Below are positions 9,537 through 16,910 of a DNA stretch of 64,000 bases, in pieces. The stretch's first letter is position 1; every line of letters starts with the position of its first letter. Below the pieces are notes generated by a model, which had not been told where the DNA came from, made no database searches, and worked only from the letters and a program-made list of their open reading frames with translations. This DNA comes from Verrucomicrobiaceae bacterium (GTDB taxonomy: Bacteria > Verrucomicrobiota > Verrucomicrobiia > Verrucomicrobiales > Verrucomicrobiaceae): contig CANGYJ010000011.1 in the NCBI GenBank assembly GCA_947458455.1, positions 1 to 64,000 of the forward strand, read 5' to 3'. The position numbers were made by a program, and so were the translations under genes.

Positions 9537-9766
9537 TCAGGGGGTGGGAAGTCCCCATGAAGCGGGTTCCAAGGGGGCACCCCTTTGGTCAGGGATTTGA
9601 AGGGCGGAACGCCCTCTGCGGGCACGAAGAATGCCCGCCGAAAAGGGTTCCAAGGGAGACGCTCCTTTGGTCGGGTTGCAAGGGCAGAGCGCCCTTGCAG
9701 AGCGGTAAAACCGCTCAAAAAGCGGGGTCCAGGGGGCGGCTTTGAAGCCCCCTCGGCGAGGAATGT
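9537..9766. repeat. array of about seven short hairpins with a degenerate repeat unit
   Basis: The region between the coupling ATPase and the relaxase is packed with inverted repeats: GGGGGCACCCC (about 9573), AGGGCGGAACGCCCT (about 9600), GCGGGCACGAAGAATGCCCGC-type arms (about 9617), GGGAGACGCTCC (about 9653), AGGGCAGAGCGCCCT (about 9679), AGCGGTAAAACCGCT (about 9701) and GGGGGCGGCTTTGAAGCCCCC-type arms (about 9733). Most are preceded by the phrase GGGTTCCAAGGG or a variant of it, giving two to three degenerate units of roughly 80 bp. The open frames here are low-complexity and are not credible genes. It may be a folded regulatory RNA, a protein-binding array, or part of the transfer origin. 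Confidence 0.75.
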
Positions 9767-9787
9767 TGCTTGCAACATATAACCTCG

Positions 9788-10193
9788 CCATTCCTCCGCT
9801 CGCCTGTCGGCTCGCTCCGCAATGGGCTGTGGTGCTCGCTGACCGCTCGCGGCTGTTTTTATGATGACTGCGCACCAGCCAAGGGTGGCGGTCGCAGTGA
9901 CGAAATTGGGCTGGGCTGCTTAAAATCGCTCTACCCCGCAGCCAGCCTCATTCTCCGAGACAAACGGCTATCCACTATGGTATAATGTTCCCATTCCTCC
10001 GCTCGCCTGTCGGCTCGCTCCGCAATGGGCTGTGGTGCTCGCTGACCGCTCGCGGCTGTTTTTATGATGACTGCGCACCGGCCAAGGGTGGCGGTCGCAG
10101 TGACGAAATTGGGCTGGGCTGCTTAAAATCGCTCTACCCCGCAGCCAGCCTCATTCTCCGAGACAAACGGCTATCCACTATGGTATAATGTTC
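9788..10193. repeat. 203-bp tandem direct repeat (two copies) before the relaxase gene; candidate transfer origin and promoter
   Basis: Copy one spans 9788-9990 and copy two 9991-10193. I find one difference, CACCAGCC against CACCGGCC. Each copy ends with CTATGGTATAATGTTC, which holds a TATAAT box, so the relaxase gene has a doubled promoter. Each copy also contains the arms CTACCCCGCAGCC and GGCTGGGCTGC, and GCGGTCGCAGTGACG next to CGCTGACCGCTCGCGGC, giving local inverted repeats of the kind seen at nick regions. Transfer origins of MobA/L relaxases often lie directly upstream of the relaxase gene. The near-identity of the copies implies a recent duplication or active homogenisation. Confidence 0.85.
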
Positions 10194-10226
10194 GGAATAG
10201 GGTCGGTCGGACGACTGGAGGAGCGT

Positions 10227-11138
10227 ATGGCAATGTTCCGACTCGAAGCGAAGATTTTCAGCCGCGAAAAGCGTGGCCGGTCAGTCGTAGCTGCCGCCGC
10301 TTACCGCGCAGGGACGAAACTCCGCGACGAGATTAAAGAGAAGATTTTTGACTATGCTCGGCGGAGCAAAGGAGTGGTCAGTCATGCAATACTCACGCCT
10401 GAAGAAGCGCCCGCGTGGGCGCACGATTCTGGCGCACTATGGAACGCGGTAGAAGCTGGCGAGAAGCGCAAAGACGCTCAGCTTGCTCGCGAATTCATTC
10501 TCTCAGTTCCGCAGGAATTGCCCACTCAGGCCCAATTTCAAACGGCAGTGGATTGGGCCAAAACCCATTTGGTGAACTCCGGGATGATTGCCGAATTGTC
10601 ACTTCATCATCCAAAGTCAGGCAAGAATCCGCACGTCCATATTTTGTGCACCATGCGCAAATTGGAGGGCGAGGAGTTCAGCAAGAAGAAGGCAACGGAA
10701 TGGAATGACGTTGGCCTTCTGGTCAAACAGCGGGCCTCCTGGGCGGAGGCAGTGAACGCCGCGCTTGAACAAGCCGGACGTGAAGAGCGGGTGGATCACC
10801 GGTCACTTAAAGACCGGGGAATCGACCGCCTCCCGCAGCCAAAGATTGGCGTGGCTGCAACTGCCCTAAAGCGCCGGGGAGTCGAAGATGACCCGAAACG
10901 CTTTCAGGATGTCCGCCGCATTAAAGTCCTCAATGAGGTTCTCCCGATGATGAAAGCCATCAAGGGACAAGGTGAAGTGGCACAGAACGGAGCTGGCAAG
11001 TCGTGGTGGGAACGCTCGGTGGTGTTCATGGGCCGCGTCAAAGAGCAGGCCGCCGAAGTTGCCAAGAACACCTGGAGGAAGTTTGTTGACGCCCGCAAGG
11101 GCCGCGATGACACGAAAGGGCCGCAACTTGAAATTTAA
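10227..11138 (+). CDS. MobA/MobL-type (MOBQ) relaxase, compact form
   Basis: A 303-residue relaxase that would nick the transfer origin and pilot the strand. The N terminus MAMFRLEAKIFSREKRGRSV followed by VAAAAYRAG is the typical MobA/L start; the Tyr in AAYR (about residue 26) is the expected catalytic residue. The metal-binding histidines are in NPHVHIL (His136, His138), preceded by SLHHPKSGK. ATG 10227 is chosen over the longer open frame from 10188 because it matches the family start and has GGAGGAG just upstream. Length is short: there is no helicase or primase domain as in TraA-type proteins. It is followed by two small genes spaced 2 bp and 1 bp apart, presumably accessory factors. 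Confidence 0.88.
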   Translation: MAMFRLEAKIFSREKRGRSVVAAAAYRAGTKLRDEIKEKIFDYARRSKGVVSHAILTPEEAPAWAHDSGALWNAVEAGEKRKDAQLAREFILSVPQELPTQAQFQTAVDWAKTHLVNSGMIAELSLHHPKSGKNPHVHILCTMRKLEGEEFSKKKATEWNDVGLLVKQRASWAEAVNAALEQAGREERVDHRSLKDRGIDRLPQPKIGVAATALKRRGVEDDPKRFQDVRRIKVLNEVLPMMKAIKGQGEVAQNGAGKSWWERSVVFMGRVKEQAAEVAKNTWRKFVDARKGRDDTKGPQLEI

Positions 11139-11140
11139 TT

Positions 11141-11491
11141 ATGGCAACACTCAATCCACTAAAACGGCGCTCAATGGATGCAATCGCGCATCGAGAGACA
11201 CAGGCGCACATGCGCCTGTTCTCCGGCACGTCAGCCCCGAAGGTGAAGGCTGCACCAGTTGCCGCCCCCTCCTCGCCTCAGAGCTTTGCGCACAGCGTAA
11301 AGCGGCTGGCTATGGACGCCGTTTCCAACGTCGAGACTGTTTCCCAGGTCGGCTGGGTGAAGCTCACCGGCGGGGTGGCCGTTTATTCGGCAAGGATTCG
11401 AGAAGTGGACCGCGAAGCGCAACGGGACGAAGCGCTGCGGAAATATGTAAAGGCCCAAGAGAAGCAGGGCCGACAATTCGAAAGGGAATAA
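11141..11491 (+). CDS. small protein downstream of the relaxase
   Basis: A 116-residue protein starting 2 bp after the relaxase stop. I do not recognise a family. It is rich in Ala, Arg, Lys and Glu and mostly helical, with a proline/alanine linker at residues 30-43 (APKVKAAPVAAPSS) and a basic C-terminal helix (YVKAQEKQGRQFERE). The tight spacing between relaxase and next gene indicates one operon. Small basic helical proteins in this position are often relaxosome accessory factors, but nothing in the sequence proves that. Confidence 0.62.
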   Translation: MATLNPLKRRSMDAIAHRETQAHMRLFSGTSAPKVKAAPVAAPSSPQSFAHSVKRLAMDAVSNVETVSQVGWVKLTGGVAVYSARIREVDREAQRDEALRKYVKAQEKQGRQFERE

Positions 11492-11492
11492 C

Positions 11493-11930
11493 ATGAACGA
11501 CCCTCTTGCACAGTTTCGCAAAAGACCGGTCGGAACGTCGGCGGACACTCCGCCGCCCAAAGGTTCCGACGAGTATGTTGCTTTTGACGCCAAAGACAAA
11601 GTGGACCGCCTCAAGATCAGGCGGGCAAATGACCCGACACGCTCGCCGGGCTATGCCTACCTCCTCGACATTGTTTATGACGGTCCGTATGGAACCAACT
11701 TTGTTTTGGTGTTCACCTTCCTGATGGTGCTTGTCAGGGGAAGGAATCTCCAAGGCGTCATCACGGCCTTGGAAATGGGCACTGCCGATTTTATTCAGGA
11801 GTTCGACCCTGACAGGTGGCAGGCACCCAAAGACGAGAAGGCTCCGTTTATCGAGTCCATCGAAGTGATTGTTCAAGAAAGCGGCCCGTCTATTGCCGAC
11901 AGCGAAAGAGGCAAGACGACGGTTCACTGA
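11493..11930 (+). CDS. unknown protein, third gene of the relaxase operon
   Basis: A 145-residue protein starting one base after the preceding stop. It has a hydrophobic stretch near residues 67-80 (TNFVLVFTFLMVLV) that is more likely a buried beta/alpha core than a membrane helix, because charged residues follow at once. The sequence FDPDRWQAPKDEK in the C-terminal part stands out. No known motif is recognised. Its place in the relaxase operon suggests a job in mobilisation or element maintenance. Confidence 0.62.
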   Translation: MNDPLAQFRKRPVGTSADTPPPKGSDEYVAFDAKDKVDRLKIRRANDPTRSPGYAYLLDIVYDGPYGTNFVLVFTFLMVLVRGRNLQGVITALEMGTADFIQEFDPDRWQAPKDEKAPFIESIEVIVQESGPSIADSERGKTTVH

Positions 11931-11981
11931 GTTTTGAGATGTTTGGTTTTGATTTTTTTGAGGTGAAGAAAGAGGTAGGTT

Positions 11982-12188
11982 ATGATGAACGGCATTCCTG
12001 AAACCGGCTTTGTCCGGCTCTCTCAGGTGTTAATCGTGATTCCCGTCGGCAAGACGTGCTGGTGGGAAGGTGTTAAATCAGGGCGTTTCCCCAAGCCAAT
12101 CAAGCTGACGGAACGCTGCACTGCCTGGAGGGCAGAAGACATTCACGAACTGATAAAAGCACTCTCGGAGAATCCAAAAATGCATTGA
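11982..12188 (+). CDS. AlpA-like helix-turn-helix regulator
   Basis: A 68-residue winged-helix protein of the AlpA/phage-regulator kind. The signature runs FVRLSQVLIVIPVGKTCWWE, then GVKSGRFPKPIKLTERCTAW and RAEDIHELI: helix, the turn where W replaces the usual W/Y, the K-S-G-R-F-P-x-P motif, and the final helix. AlpA proteins of P4-like elements act as excision or integrase-gene activators. Here it lies about 840 bp before a P4-type integrase, so it could control that gene or its excision. GAGGTAGG lies ahead of the ATG. Substrate sites are unknown. Confidence 0.82.
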   Translation: MMNGIPETGFVRLSQVLIVIPVGKTCWWEGVKSGRFPKPIKLTERCTAWRAEDIHELIKALSENPKMH

Positions 12189-12256
12189 AGCAATAGTGTC
12201 GATTGATACAAGCCCTCGGACATGCTGACACGAGTGGGCTGCCTCGGTATAACTCC

Positions 12257-12305
12257 TTGACAGTTATTGCGTTTTATAGCTAAAAATCTAGCACGTTAAC
12301 GCAAT
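12257..12305 (+). promoter_or_regulatory. promoter-like TTGACA with an overlapping inverted repeat
   Basis: TTGACA at 12257-12262 is followed, 18 bp on, by TAAAAA at 12281. An 8-bp inverted repeat, ATTGCGTT (12266-12273) and AACGCAAT (12298-12305), encloses the -10 region, which suggests an operator. It would drive the lipoprotein gene starting at 12367, whose ribosome site is GGGGGAG. The -10 match is weak. Confidence 0.45.
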
Positions 12306-12366
12306 TCATCAGCTAGTGACTGCTGACCACTTGTGTTCTGGTCTAAACTGAAATGGGGGAGAGTTT

Positions 12367-12756
12367 ATGAAGAAGTGCCGTTTGATGATCCTTTTGGCTA
12401 TGGGCACAGTCTCCATGTCAAGCTGCGCCTCCATCACTCAGGGAACGAGCCAGAGCATCATTTTCAACCTTGAGCCAAAGGAAACAAAATGCGTTGCGAC
12501 ACGCACCGGCGATGGGGAAATAGGAACAATAACCCATACCAACAACACCCTGACATTATCCAAGAGCAAAAGCGATGTTCTTGTGAATTGCACTGCCCCT
12601 GGATACAAGCCCAAAACTCTAAGAATGGTTAGCTCCACTTCGGCAAATGGAGTTGTTGGTGGTATCTTTCTCGATCTTGGCATTACCGATATGATAACAG
12701 GTGCTATGTGGAAATATGGTGACTCTATCAACATCGCCTTAGACAAGGAAAGCTGA
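12367..12756 (+). CDS. small lipoprotein of unknown function
   Basis: A 129-residue secreted lipoprotein. The N terminus MKKCRLMILLAMGTVSMSSC is a type II signal with the acylated Cys at residue 20, then mostly beta-strand sequence. The internal phrase LVNCTAPGYKPKTLRMVSSTSA, split by short turns, and the glycine-rich VVGGIFLDLGITDMITGAMWKY resemble a widespread group of small lipoproteins, seen in Gammaproteobacteria as cargo of mobile elements; that similarity is from memory. It stands alone, with its own promoter-like region and the site GGGGGAG ahead of the ATG. Role unknown, possibly an entry-exclusion or surface-altering cargo protein. Confidence 0.75.
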   Translation: MKKCRLMILLAMGTVSMSSCASITQGTSQSIIFNLEPKETKCVATRTGDGEIGTITHTNNTLTLSKSKSDVLVNCTAPGYKPKTLRMVSSTSANGVVGGIFLDLGITDMITGAMWKYGDSINIALDKES

Positions 12757-12768
12757 TAGGTGGCTTTA

Positions 12769-13026
12769 GGGGTATTTTTTGGGGTATCTCTGCTCGCAAC
12801 GAAAATAATAACTCAGCAAAATCAATTGGTTGATTAACCTTTGTGATTCCCGCCCGGATCACCATTTAATAAATCGCCAACGTCCGCTAATGGACGGAAA
12901 GACAAGGGTGAGAGCGGGATTTAGAGCGAAAAGCACGCACTCCCGTTCGCTGGTGTCCGTTGACATCCTCTCTGATTTTGGGGTATAATTCTGAAGACAT
13001 ACCCCTCTAGCGAAGTGAGATACCCC
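12769..13026 (+). promoter_or_regulatory. consensus integrase promoter and five GGGGTAT boxes
   Basis: TTGACA at 12960-12965 and TATAAT at 12984-12989, 18 bp apart, form a strong sigma-70 promoter 40 bp before the integrase ATG at 13029. The -10 overlaps a GGGGTAT box (12980-12986). Further copies lie at 12769-12775 and 12781-12787, and inverted copies (ATACCCC) at 12999-13005 and 13020-13026. The boxes span the attachment-site remnant. They would suit arm-type integrase sites or an autorepressor operator; binding at 12980 or 13020 would block transcription or translation. Confidence 0.72.
12845..12864 (+). other. att-site core: 3' end of a tRNA or tmRNA gene
   Basis: GATTCCCGCCCGGATCACCA reads as the end of a T-loop, the 3' strand of a T-stem (CCCGC), a 7-nt acceptor strand (CCGGATC), a discriminator A and an encoded CCA. 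Nothing upstream can complete a tRNA or tmRNA, so this is the short displaced core that P4-type integrases leave. It lies 165 bp before such an integrase, the normal distance. A second copy was not seen in the window. Confidence 0.65.
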
Positions 13027-13028
13027 AA

Positions 13029-14225
13029 ATGGCACTTTCCGATGCGAAGGTTCGCAATGCAAAGCCGCTCTCCAAGCCATTCAAGATAGCAGACGGTGAA
13101 GGACTGTTTTTGCTCGTCGTTCCCTCTGGTGGCAAATACTGGCGTTTCAAATATCACTTTGGCGGCAAAGAGAAGCTCCTAGCCTTGGGGGTTTATCCCG
13201 AAATCAGCTTGGGCGAGGCTCGCGAAAAGCGTGCTGAGGCCCGGAAAACCCTCGCCAAAGGCAATGATCCCGGTGCTGTGAAGCGCGAGAACAAGCTGCA
13301 AACGGCGCTGAATTCAGAACATACCTTTGAAGCGATAGCCCGCGAATGGTTCGCCCAACGCAAGCACGAGTGGGCGGAAGGCACTTCAAGAACTCATCTC
13401 AAGCGATTAGAAAGACACATCATCCCCAAGTTGGGCAAGAGGCCAATCAAAGAAATCACTGCACCGGAGGTGCTGGCGATGGTGCGAGTTGTTGAGGGCA
13501 AAGGCACCCTCGATACAGCAAAGAGGCTAATGCAGATATGCGGACAGGTCTTCATGTATGCAATTGCAACGGGCCGCGCCGAGCGGAATCCAGTTCCAGA
13601 CTTGCGCGGCGCGATTAAGACCGCAGTCACGACTCACCATGCTTATCTTCGTGCGGGCGAATTGCCTGAATACTTGATGCGTCTCGACGCCTATGACGGG
13701 GCGATTGTTACGAAGCTCGCTCTAAAGCTGTTATTGCTGACCTTTGTCCGAACGACGGAGCTAAGAGCGGCCAATTGGAGTGAGATTGATTTTGATAAGG
13801 CCGAATGGAGGCTGCCAGCGGAGCGGATGAAAATGAAGGAAGAGCATATAGTTCCTCTCTCCAGTCAGGCCGTCAGTGTTTTGCGCGAGCTACAAAACCA
13901 CACTGGCAACCGGCAGTTTATCTTTCCGAACCAGAAAAATCCGTTTTCGGCATTCATGAGCGAAAACACGATGCTCTATGCCCTTTACCGGATGGGGTAT
14001 CACTCGCGAACTACTGGTCACGGCTTCCGCAGCACTGCCAGCACGATTCTCAACGAAAACGGATTCATGCCTGATGTCATAGAGCGGCAGCTTGCGCACT
14101 CAGAGCGGAACAAGGTCCGAGCCGCCTACAACCACGCCCAATATCTGCCGGAGCGCCGGAAGATGATGCAGTGGTGGGCTGACTACCTAGACGAAGCGGC
14201 AAGCAAGCCAGTTTCGGGCAACTGA
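13029..14225 (+). CDS. P4-type tyrosine integrase (DUF4102 family)
   Basis: A 398-residue site-specific recombinase. The N-terminal arm-binding domain is the P4/DUF4102 type (LSDAKVRNAKPLSKPFKIAD, ending with GEAREKRAEARKTLAKG). The C-terminal catalytic residues are all present: Arg in VRTTELRAANW, His-x-x-Arg in HGFRSTAS, and the nucleophile Tyr in RAAYNHAQY, with His in LAHSERN. Full length for the family. It lies just right of the tRNA/tmRNA-end core at 12845-12864 and reads away from it, as is usual. It would integrate and excise the element that begins at 12865. The AlpA-like gene may be its control or excision factor. Confidence 0.92.
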   Translation: MALSDAKVRNAKPLSKPFKIADGEGLFLLVVPSGGKYWRFKYHFGGKEKLLALGVYPEISLGEAREKRAEARKTLAKGNDPGAVKRENKLQTALNSEHTFEAIAREWFAQRKHEWAEGTSRTHLKRLERHIIPKLGKRPIKEITAPEVLAMVRVVEGKGTLDTAKRLMQICGQVFMYAIATGRAERNPVPDLRGAIKTAVTTHHAYLRAGELPEYLMRLDAYDGAIVTKLALKLLLLTFVRTTELRAANWSEIDFDKAEWRLPAERMKMKEEHIVPLSSQAVSVLRELQNHTGNRQFIFPNQKNPFSAFMSENTMLYALYRMGYHSRTTGHGFRSTASTILNENGFMPDVIERQLAHSERNKVRAAYNHAQYLPERRKMMQWWADYLDEAASKPVSGN

Positions 14226-14454
14226 AAGCGTGCTCCAAGCGGCTGAATGCCGCCCCCTCACCCCGCCTTTTAAGGTGTGACGCTGAGAATGGTTAGCCAG
14301 ACGCGAGTGCGTCCAAGGCTGCTCACTTCCGCGCTGCGCTTGTGCAGTTTCGCCCCGTAGGCGCTTGCGCGGCCTTTCCCGTCCCTTGCTTAACCTGGCT
14401 CCTTGCCTCGCTCACGTCACGCCAATCAAGGCGGACAGTAGCAAGGAGGACAAC

Positions 14455-14550
14455 ATGACCGTCGGTGAATTAGCACTTCTTATCAGTTCAGTAGCTCAAC
14501 TGATTGCTTCATGCGTTGCAGTAGTCAGCACCAAGCGCCGCAAACGCTAA
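14455..14550 (+). CDS. 31-residue single-helix membrane peptide
   Basis: A short open frame with the best ribosome site in this area, AAGGAGGA, 4 bp before its ATG. The product is one hydrophobic helix (residues 6-24, LALLISSVAQLIASCVAVV) followed by a basic tail, STKRRKR. A Rho-independent terminator follows the stop at once, so it is a compact complete transcription unit end. Single-helix peptides with basic tails resemble type I toxin peptides and small membrane regulators; nothing decides between them. No antisense RNA gene can be shown from sequence alone. Confidence 0.6.
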   Translation: MTVGELALLISSVAQLIASCVAVVSTKRRKR

Positions 14551-14557
14551 ACTTCCA

Positions 14558-14587
14558 GGCGCTCGGCACAAAAGCCGGGCGCTTTTT
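14558..14587 (+). terminator. Rho-independent terminator
   Basis: GCGCTCGGC and GCCGGGCGC form a 9-bp stem with an ACAAAA loop, followed by TTTTT. It ends the plus-strand peptide gene at 14455-14550. Its T-tract overlaps the stop codon of the convergent Fic gene. Confidence 0.8.
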
Positions 14588-15635
14588 ACGGCAGGGCATA
14601 CCATGTGCCCTTGCCTGCGCCGTGCTTGACCAAATGGCCTTGCTCCAGCAAGTGCCGGAAATGCTCCTTGAGCGTGTTCCGGCTTGCTCCAGTCACCTTG
14701 ATGATGTCGCCCATCGTCACGCGTCCATGCTGCCTTGCATGGTCGATGATCTGAACCGCCAGTTCTGGCAGGGCTGCCATGACAATTTTTTCGCGCTCCA
14801 CTTTCGCGGCCAAGCGACGTTTCTGCTGCTGCAAGGCACGCAGAAAGAACAGCAGCCAAGGCTGCCAGTTCGGCGCTTTGGTGCGGATGGTGCCTTGGGT
14901 CTGGCGAAGGCCGAGATAATAGCCTTCTTTGCTGTTCTCGATGACGCTCTCCAGTGAACTGTAAGGCACATAGGCGTAGCCAGCTTGTAACAGTAGCAAG
15001 GTGGTCAGAACACGGCTCAAGCGGCCATTGCCGTCTTGGAAGGGGTGGATTTCCAGAAACACCACGACGAAGACGGCAACAACCAGCAACGGGTGAGTGC
15101 GCTTCAACTCGCGAGCCTCGTTCAGCCAAGCGACAAGCTCGGCCATGAGGCGCGGTGTATCGAACGGCGTAGCCGTCTCGAACACGATGCCGATTTGCTT
15201 GCCGTTCTCATCGAATGCCGCAACGCTGTTGGACAGTGTTTTGTATTCGCCACGATGCCGCTCGTCCTTCTCGCTGTAGCGCAGAAGGTCGCGGTGAAGC
15301 TGCTTGATGTGATTCTCAGTGATTGGGATGTCTTGCCAAGCATGGAAGATGGTTTCCATGACCTCGGCATAGCCAGCGACTTCCTGCTCGTCGCGAGTGT
15401 CGAACTTTTTGATTTCCAGATTGGCGAGCAGCCGCTCAACCTCGCGGTCGGTGAGCTTGCTGCCCTCAATGCGAGTTGAGGAACCGATGCTCTCAATCGT
15501 CGCGACGTGGCGCAGTGCCTTCAAGCGCTCGGGGGCGAGCGTGCCAAGAGCACGCCATGCGCCCTTGAACTCGTCAATTTCAGCAATCAACGCCAGCAAT
15601 TCGGGCGTGATCTGGATGGCATCGGTTTTGAGCAT
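14586..15635 (-). CDS. Fic-domain AMP-transferase (class II) with C-terminal winged helix
   Basis: A 349-residue Fic protein, which transfers AMP (or a related group) from a nucleotide to a target hydroxyl. The core motif HPFQDGNGR is at residues 197-205, a perfect match including catalytic His197. An inhibitory-helix motif, STRIEG (residues 53-58), fits the (S/T)xxxE(G/N) pattern, and lies N-terminal, so this is a self-inhibited class II enzyme. Residues 290-349 look like a winged helix (TGASRNTLKEHFRHLLEQGH), suggesting DNA binding. The ATG has AGGAG 7 bp upstream. Direct repeats lie before the gene and may be an autoregulatory operator. Likely island cargo: a regulatory or toxin-like modifier. 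Confidence 0.92.
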   Translation of the reverse strand: MLKTDAIQITPELLALIAEIDEFKGAWRALGTLAPERLKALRHVATIESIGSSTRIEGSKLTDREVERLLANLEIKKFDTRDEQEVAGYAEVMETIFHAWQDIPITENHIKQLHRDLLRYSEKDERHRGEYKTLSNSVAAFDENGKQIGIVFETATPFDTPRLMAELVAWLNEARELKRTHPLLVVAVFVVVFLEIHPFQDGNGRLSRVLTTLLLLQAGYAYVPYSSLESVIENSKEGYYLGLRQTQGTIRTKAPNWQPWLLFFLRALQQQKRRLAAKVEREKIVMAALPELAVQIIDHARQHGRVTMGDIIKVTGASRNTLKEHFRHLLEQGHLVKHGAGKGTWYALP

Positions 15636-15638
15636 AGA

Positions 15639-15710
15639 AGTCTCCTAGACTCCATATATACACCCATAAACACCCAAAAGTCCAGCCAAAACGACACCCA
15701 CAAACACCCA
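15639..15710 (-). promoter_or_regulatory. 17-bp direct repeats and a palindrome upstream of the Fic gene
   Basis: Two direct repeats, ACACCCATAAACACCCA (15660-15676) and ACACCCACAAACACCCA (15694-15710), differ at one base and are spaced 34 bp start to start. A small perfect inverted repeat, AGTCTCCTAGACT (15639-15651), covers the ribosome site. The arrangement suits a cooperative operator, possibly bound by the winged-helix domain of the Fic protein itself. Confidence 0.6.
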
Positions 15711-15737
15711 TATAATCCAGATAGGCAGGATTTGGCC

Positions 15738-15962
15738 TTAACGGTCGGCTTCGGGTGGCTCTGGCTCTCGCTGCGGCCCTTTGCCGGGAGCGGGCTTCTT
15801 TTGCCTCAGTGCCTCCTGTTCCTGCTCCCATTGCTCTCTGACCGCTCCAAGGGCGGTTTGAATATCCCGCTCCTGCGTGGGGTGCTGCGCCGCTACGGCT
15901 TGCCGTAGGCGTGCGCCTAGCTTCTCCAGTTTGGCTGCTGCTTCTGTGTTCTGGTCTGCCAT
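15738..15962 (-). CDS. small charged protein encoded after the sigma factor
   Basis: A 74-residue protein starting one base after the sigma-factor stop. It is helical and charged (KLEKLGARLRQAVAAQ, then AVREQWEQEQEALRQKK), with a proline-rich acidic end (PAPGKGPQREPEPPEADR). No membrane segment, so it is not a classical membrane anti-sigma factor, but the linked position makes it a candidate soluble partner of the sigma factor. I do not recognise a family. Confidence 0.6.
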   Translation of the reverse strand: MADQNTEAAAKLEKLGARLRQAVAAQHPTQERDIQTALGAVREQWEQEQEALRQKKPAPGKGPQREPEPPEADR

Positions 15963-15963
15963 A

Positions 15964-16521
15964 TCAAGAGATGAGGGATTGCGCTTCGCTCAGGCAGCGC
16001 GTGATTTTCATTCGGACGTTATCATATTGCAGATTGTGCTCGGTGGCGATCTCGGCGTAGGCGAGTCCGATCACATAATGCTTCCAAAGAAACTCGAAGC
16101 AATCCGGCTTGGCCTTGCGGAGCAATCCAACGGCATACTCCAGGTCGTGTCTTTCCTGGGCTGGAATGCCTGAACTCGGCTGCGCCGATTCAATCATCTG
16201 CAAAAGGTCGTCCGGTGGCATGATCTCCAAGCGGTTGGCCTCCTCCTTTCGGAAGTAGTCGCTGGTTTTGTTGCGGGCGATGCGATAGCACCACGCCCAA
16301 AACGCATTCTTGGTATCGCCCTCGAACCTTTTGAGACTCGTGGCAATGCCCTTGAGGGTTTCTTGAAGCACATCGTCTGCGGCATGATGGGGCACGGCGC
16401 TAAACACAAAGAATCGCAGCTCCGGGACAATCATCCGAAACAGGGCATCGGCCAGACCCAAGCGCTGGTCGAGTGCAGCCGTCACCCGGTAGGTGCGGAC
16501 AAGTTTTAGCAGGTCATCCAT
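15964..16521 (-). CDS. ECF-type RNA polymerase sigma factor
   Basis: A 185-residue sigma-70 family protein of the extracytoplasmic-function size. Region 2 is visible at residues 20-95, with DDVLQETLKGIATSLKRFEG followed by FWAWCYRIARNKTSDYFRKE, which binds core enzyme and the -10 element. Region 4 is at residues 120-180, FLWKHYVIGLAYAEIATEHN then VRMKITRCLSEAQ, a helix-turn-helix for the -35 element. The family resembles ECF factors common in Planctomycetes and Verrucomicrobia. It sits in the integrated element with a small companion gene, so it may recruit host polymerase to island genes. Divergent from the excisionase-like gene at 16620. Confidence 0.88.
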   Translation of the reverse strand: MDDLLKLVRTYRVTAALDQRLGLADALFRMIVPELRFFVFSAVPHHAADDVLQETLKGIATSLKRFEGDTKNAFWAWCYRIARNKTSDYFRKEEANRLEIMPPDDLLQMIESAQPSSGIPAQERHDLEYAVGLLRKAKPDCFEFLWKHYVIGLAYAEIATEHNLQYDNVRMKITRCLSEAQSLIS

Positions 16522-16619
16522 TTTCGTTTCAGGCTAGAAGCCGCGATTTCGACGCGCAAATGATTTTGAAAACGTCTGTTCGGTTTCGGGGCTGGGGACG
16601 GACTGAACAGGAAATGGAA

Positions 16620-16910
16620 ATGCTCGCCTCTACTCAAGACCCTCTGATTCTAGCCCAGGCCATTGCTGCGCTGCCGGGTTTGGTCCAGCGTGTGAGCACG
16701 CTGGAAGCCGAAATAGCGACACTCAGAAAAGCGGCGAGGCCGTCTGTCAGAAAATGCCTTTCGCTCAAGGAAAGCGCCGACATTCTCGGCGTGTCTCAAA
16801 AGACGGTGAGCCGGTTCATTGAGCGTAAACTCTTGCGCCGCAGTCCTCTGACGGCGCTGGTTCGGATTCCAAGGGAAGACGTTGAAGCCTTGGCAAAGGC
16901 TACGCTCTGA
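16620..16910 (+). CDS. excisionase-like helix-turn-helix protein
   Basis: A 96-residue protein with a coiled-coil N terminus (RVSTLEAEIATLRKA) and a MerR/excisionase-type winged helix: CLSLKESADILGVSQKTVSR, FIERKLLRRS, and LVRIPREDVEAL. ATG 16620 is chosen because AGGAA lies 6 bp before it; the open frame extends further up without homology. It converges on and overlaps the neighbouring recombinase gene by 11 bp, the kind of pairing expected for a recombination directionality factor and its integrase. Function is inferred from fold and position. Confidence 0.78.
   Translation: MLASTQDPLILAQAIAALPGLVQRVSTLEAEIATLRKAARPSVRKCLSLKESADILGVSQKTVSRFIERKLLRRSPLTALVRIPREDVEALAKATL

Noticed and set aside
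9770-10188. Two near-identical short frames in the tandem repeat
   Set aside because: They are the same frame in both copies of a 203-bp repeat, lie in a candidate transfer/promoter region and have no ribosome site.
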